Both the position numbers and the translations under genes were made by a program. From positions 1 to 15,807 of the forward strand of contig CATAQZ010000040.1 of the NCBI GenBank assembly GCA_949487015.1: 15,807 nt of DNA. Reading direction: 5' to 3'. The DNA is from Flavobacteriales bacterium UBA4585 (GTDB lineage: Bacteria; Bacteroidota; Bacteroidia; Flavobacteriales; Schleiferiaceae). The notes beneath the pieces were generated by a model. That model did not search any database, was not told the DNA's origin, and saw only the letters and a program-made list of their open reading frames with translations. Below are positions 13,449-15,807 of the stretch, one piece after another (within the stretch, counting starts at the first letter, position 1; the number at the start of each line of letters is the position of its first letter).

Positions 13449-14725
13449 ATGACGCGAACGAGGTAGTAATTCTTTTTGCCTTTCTGGACGAGAATAAGGT
13501 TTCCGGCGACTACATCTTCTGCAGTCAGCTGCTTATCCACCGTCACTTTCGTTTTATTAATGGCAACGCCATTGCCTTGCACCATTTTTCTAGCCTCTCC
13601 TTTCGAAGGGAAAATAGTGGTTGCCTCTGCTAAGGCATCGACAATGTCCAGTCCGCCATCAAGTGTAGCAGCCGGTAATTCATGCTGTGGCACACCCTCA
13701 AAGACGCTCATTAAAGTATCATTATCAAGACCGCGAAGTTGCTCTTCAGTTGCCTTTCCGAACAGTATTTGAGAGGCTGCTTGGGCGTTTTCTAAATCCT
13801 CTTGACTATGAACACGTATCGTTATTTCTTCGGCTAAGGCCTTTTGTAGTTTACGCTGGTGCGGAGCTTCGGCATGTTCTGCGATGAGCGCCTCAATGAC
13901 CTCACGCGATTCGATACTAAAGATCTTTATATAGTTCTCCGCATCAGAATCGGCAGCATTCAACCAAAACTGATAAAACGCATACGGTGTCGTACGTTTC
14001 GGATCCAGCCAAACATTCCCACCTTCCGATTTCCCAAATTTAGTACCGTCGGCTTTTTTAATTAAAGGTGTAGTCAATGCATGCGCTGAGCCGCGACCCA
14101 ATCGACGAATGAGCTCTGTCCCTGTAGTGATGTTACCCCACTGATCGCTGCCGCCCATTTGAAGCTTAACGCCATTGTTTTTCCAAAGGTGGTAGAAGTC
14201 ATAGCCTTGGATCAATTGGTAGGAGAATTCGGTAAAACTCATACCTGTTTCTAATCTGTTTTTTACGCTGTCCTTCGCCATCATGTAGTTCACACTCATG
14301 TGCTTCCCTACATCGCGAATGAACCCTAAAAAATCAAACGCTTTGAACCAATCATAATTATTGACGATCTCGGCACTGTTCTCGCCGCAATCAAAGTCTA
14401 AGAATTTAGCCAATTGTGCCTTCTGGCTATCAAGGTTGTGATTGAGCGTTTCTAAATCTAGCAAATTGCGCTCTGCGCTTTTCCCTGAAGGATCACCCAC
14501 CATACCAGTAGCGCCTCCTACTAGCGCGATCGGCTTGTGACCCGCACGCTGGAAATGAACGAGTGTCATGATCTGCACCATGTTTCCTACTCCTAAAGAA
14601 TCTGCTGTTGGGTCAAAACCTATGTAACCACTTACCATTTCTTTAGTCAGCAGTTCTTCGGTATCGGGCATGATATCGTGTAACATGCCACGCCATTTTA
14701 ATTCTTCTACAAAGTTGGAGTTCAT
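13445..14725 (-). CDS. tyrS: Tyrosyl-tRNA synthetase (with altered HIGH motif)
   Basis: Cytoplasmic class I enzyme of 426 residues charging tRNA-Tyr. Numbering matches the well-studied Bacillus stearothermophilus enzyme through the active site: Y34, T40, D78, K82 and R86 are present (GFDPTADSL 36-44; VGDPSGKSAER 76-86). The tyrosine pocket block YQLIQGYDF, QMGGSDQWGNI and the KMSKS-equivalent KFGKS follow. The C-terminus has an S4-like RNA-binding domain (SKGEARKMVQGNGVAINKTKV). The oddity is that the HIGH motif, usually H45-I-G-H48, reads G45-V-G-N48, confirmed by codons GGA (14591-14593) and AAC (14582-14584). The rest of the protein looks healthy, so it is probably functional and may be typical of its clade, but the loss of His45 is striking. 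The 3' end overlaps the secreted-protein gene by 4 bp on opposite strands. Confidence 0.95.
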   Translation of the reverse strand: MNSNFVEELKWRGMLHDIMPDTEELLTKEMVSGYIGFDPTADSLGVGNMVQIMTLVHFQRAGHKPIALVGGATGMVGDPSGKSAERNLLDLETLNHNLDSQKAQLAKFLDFDCGENSAEIVNNYDWFKAFDFLGFIRDVGKHMSVNYMMAKDSVKNRLETGMSFTEFSYQLIQGYDFYHLWKNNGVKLQMGGSDQWGNITTGTELIRRLGRGSAHALTTPLIKKADGTKFGKSEGGNVWLDPKRTTPYAFYQFWLNAADSDAENYIKIFSIESREVIEALIAEHAEAPHQRKLQKALAEEITIRVHSQEDLENAQAASQILFGKATEEQLRGLDNDTLMSVFEGVPQHELPAATLDGGLDIVDALAEATTIFPSKGEARKMVQGNGVAINKTKVTVDKQLTAEDVVAGNLILVQKGKKNYYLVRVI

Positions 14726-14766
14726 CGTGCTTGTGATGCGTTAATACTGAACTGCTAAAATAGCTA

Positions 14767-15186
14767 TCATTCGTCTCTCACACCTAACTCTTCCATTAAA
14801 TCTGGGTTTTCAAAGAGGTATGCTTTGAATCGCAAGTCATTCGGCTGAAATAACTGAAGGTCATCCACAAACAAGGGGACCTCTATTTCCGGATCTTTTA
14901 CGTCTACAATACAAAAGCACTTGCGTTTTGTTGACCAAAGAAAGGCACCTAATCGGTCGCGGTCTTCTTCTAAACGGTATTCAACAATATCCCACTCATG
15001 AAGCATCTTACGATCGATATCGTAGATACCGATACTTTCATCGATCTGGTTATGTTCAATTTTAATACCCGACCACCAAAAACCATCGCGACTGTAAAAA
15101 AGCGTGCGCCCGCCAATTTTCCGTGCATAGCCCACAACTTTCTGATCTTGACGTAGTCGGTACCGTTCTTCTAGCGTTGCTTCCAT
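14767..15186 (-). CDS. Small acidic protein of unknown function, faintly YopX-like
   Basis: I do not recognise this 139-residue protein. It has no signal peptide or membrane segment and is rich in acidic and aromatic residues. The middle part (QIDESIGIYDIDRKMLHE followed by WDIVEY, then RLGAFLWSTKRKCFCIV) recalls the layout of YopX-type SH3-like barrels (GKEIYEGDIV followed by G.V.W), but this is only a resemblance by eye. It lies 41 bp upstream of tyrS on the same strand and may be co-transcribed with it. A large hairpin ends 11 nt before its ATG. The coding call rests on length, normal amino acid composition and the tight fit between its neighbours. Confidence 0.6.
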   Translation of the reverse strand: MEATLEERYRLRQDQKVVGYARKIGGRTLFYSRDGFWWSGIKIEHNQIDESIGIYDIDRKMLHEWDIVEYRLEEDRDRLGAFLWSTKRKCFCIVDVKDPEIEVPLFVDDLQLFQPNDLRFKAYLFENPDLMEELGVRDE

Positions 15187-15197
15187 ATCTAAATGAC

Positions 15198-15230
15198 AAC
15201 GCCCGGAGCAGATGGTTCTGTCCGGGCGTT
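15198..15230 (-). terminator. Long hairpin between dsbD-like gene and small hypothetical gene
   Basis: Perfect 10-bp arms AACGCCCGGA / TCCGGGCGTT (15198-15207 and 15221-15230) are extended inward by CAGA/TCTG with a single bulged G and a TGGT loop. It lies 19 bp after the stop of the dsbD-like gene. On the minus strand the following bases are GTCATTTAG, not a clean U-run, so it may be a weak terminator, an mRNA 3' end stabiliser, or a leader structure of the next gene, whose ATG is 11 nt away. Confidence 0.6.
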
Positions 15231-15249
15231 AGAAATATTTAAAAGCAGT

Positions 15250-15807
15250 TTATTTTTCGAATGCTGCGACGCCGCGGTCAAGCCATTCGATATACGCTTC
15301 TACATCGAGATTGTACGCATTTTTCTCCACCAAAGGCTCGAGATTATCGTGGCCTAAAATAACATAGAGCGGCTGGCTTACCTCTTGGAAATTTACCTCC
15401 TGGAATTCACTCCATTTATTTCCAATGTTTTTGATTTTACGACCCGTAATATCGCTGATGTATTGCTCATCTTCGGGCAAGTCAGGACGCGCATCTACAT
15501 ATAGTGAAACCAACACGACGTTGTCGCGAAGACGCTGATGAACGCGTTCGTCCACCCACACATTTTCTTCCATTTTACGGCAATTCACACAGCCCCAGCC
15601 GGTGAAATCAATCATGATGGGTTTACCTACTTCTTTTGCGTAAGCTAAACCGGCTTCGTAGTCGTTGAAACAAGGAAGACCGTTAGGACAATGTTCGCCC
15701 AATTCAGGCTGAACACTGGACTGTTCGCCGGATACCACTGATGTGATGTTTGGCTGTGCAAAGGCACCGCCTCGCTGTTCAGCGTAATGCTCTGGCGGCG
15801 GGAAACC
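15250..15807 (-). CDS. dsbD: DsbD-like protein-disulfide reductase, C-terminal thioredoxin domain (partial)
   Basis: C-terminal 185 residues of a protein whose N-terminal part lies beyond the right edge; the frame stays open to 15807 (GFPPPEHYAEQRGG...). The visible domain is a thioredoxin fold with the motif DFTGWGCVNCRKMEENVW, whose CVNC pair is the redox centre, as in the C-terminal domain of DsbD and related thiol:disulfide interchange proteins. It would carry electrons from the cytoplasm via a membrane domain to periplasmic partners for disulfide reduction or cytochrome c maturation. A GTG at 15736 could begin a reading frame but is not a credible start, because the sequence upstream of it is continuous and linker-like. 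A Cys pair in HCPNGLPCFN (before the thioredoxin core) is an extra feature whose role I cannot tell. Membrane segments expected upstream are not visible. Confidence 0.85.
   Translation of the reverse strand, partial: GFPPPEHYAEQRGGAFAQPNITSVVSGEQSSVQPELGEHCPNGLPCFNDYEAGLAYAKEVGKPIMIDFTGWGCVNCRKMEENVWVDERVHQRLRDNVVLVSLYVDARPDLPEDEQYISDITGRKIKNIGNKWSEFQEVNFQEVSQPLYVILGHDNLEPLVEKNAYNLDVEAYIEWLDRGVAAFEK

Overview
The window looks like a chromosomal segment of a Bacteroidota bacterium, most likely a marine-type flavobacterium (Flavobacteriales). Support comes from the LeuRS with the insertion before KMSKS typical of Bacteroidota, a TonB-dependent receptor with an N-terminal carboxypeptidase-regulatory-like domain, a LuxE-like acyl-protein synthetase, weak A-rich ribosome binding sites, and a promoter matching the Bacteroidota TTG...TAnnTTTG pattern. 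Genes are tightly packed. The longest gap is 187 bp, several neighbours overlap by 4 bp (ATGA), and both convergent gene pairs overlap at their stop codons. I saw no tRNA, rRNA, CRISPR array, insertion sequence or phage gene.

Layout: (1) 2-2194 (+) is the C-terminal part of leucyl-tRNA synthetase, cut by the left edge. (2) 2184-4399 (-) is a translationally coupled pair, tryptophan 2,3-dioxygenase followed by a membrane-anchored M23 peptidase, with a good promoter in front. (3) 4476-6179 (-) is an OmpR-family response regulator followed by a PhoR-like histidine kinase. (4) Divergent from these, 6367-11655 (+) encodes a surface-type lipoprotein made of two near-identical 375-residue beta-helix-like repeats, then a strong terminator hairpin, then a TonB-dependent outer-membrane receptor, then a second terminator. 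(5) 11707-13448 (+) is a coupled pair: a LuxE-like acyl-protein synthetase and an unrecognised secreted protein. (6) 13445-15807 (-) holds tyrosyl-tRNA synthetase, a small unrecognised protein, and the C-terminal thioredoxin domain of a DsbD-like protein cut by the right edge.

The most system-like part is region 3 plus 4. A two-component pair sits back to back with a lipoprotein and TonB receptor, and the shared 187-bp intergenic region carries TTnAY-like units at 11-bp spacing ending just upstream of a plausible -7 element. The same 11-base sequence recurs between the lipoprotein gene and the receptor gene. My inference is a regulated uptake module in which the PhoB-like regulator controls a surface lipoprotein and its receptor, possibly for phosphate or a phosphorylated compound; the substrate cannot be read from the sequence. 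Other notable points are a TyrRS whose HIGH motif has become GVGN (residues 45-48) while the other catalytic residues look intact, an M23 peptidase with Cys in place of a zinc-ligand His, and hairpins that abut the next gene's start codon.
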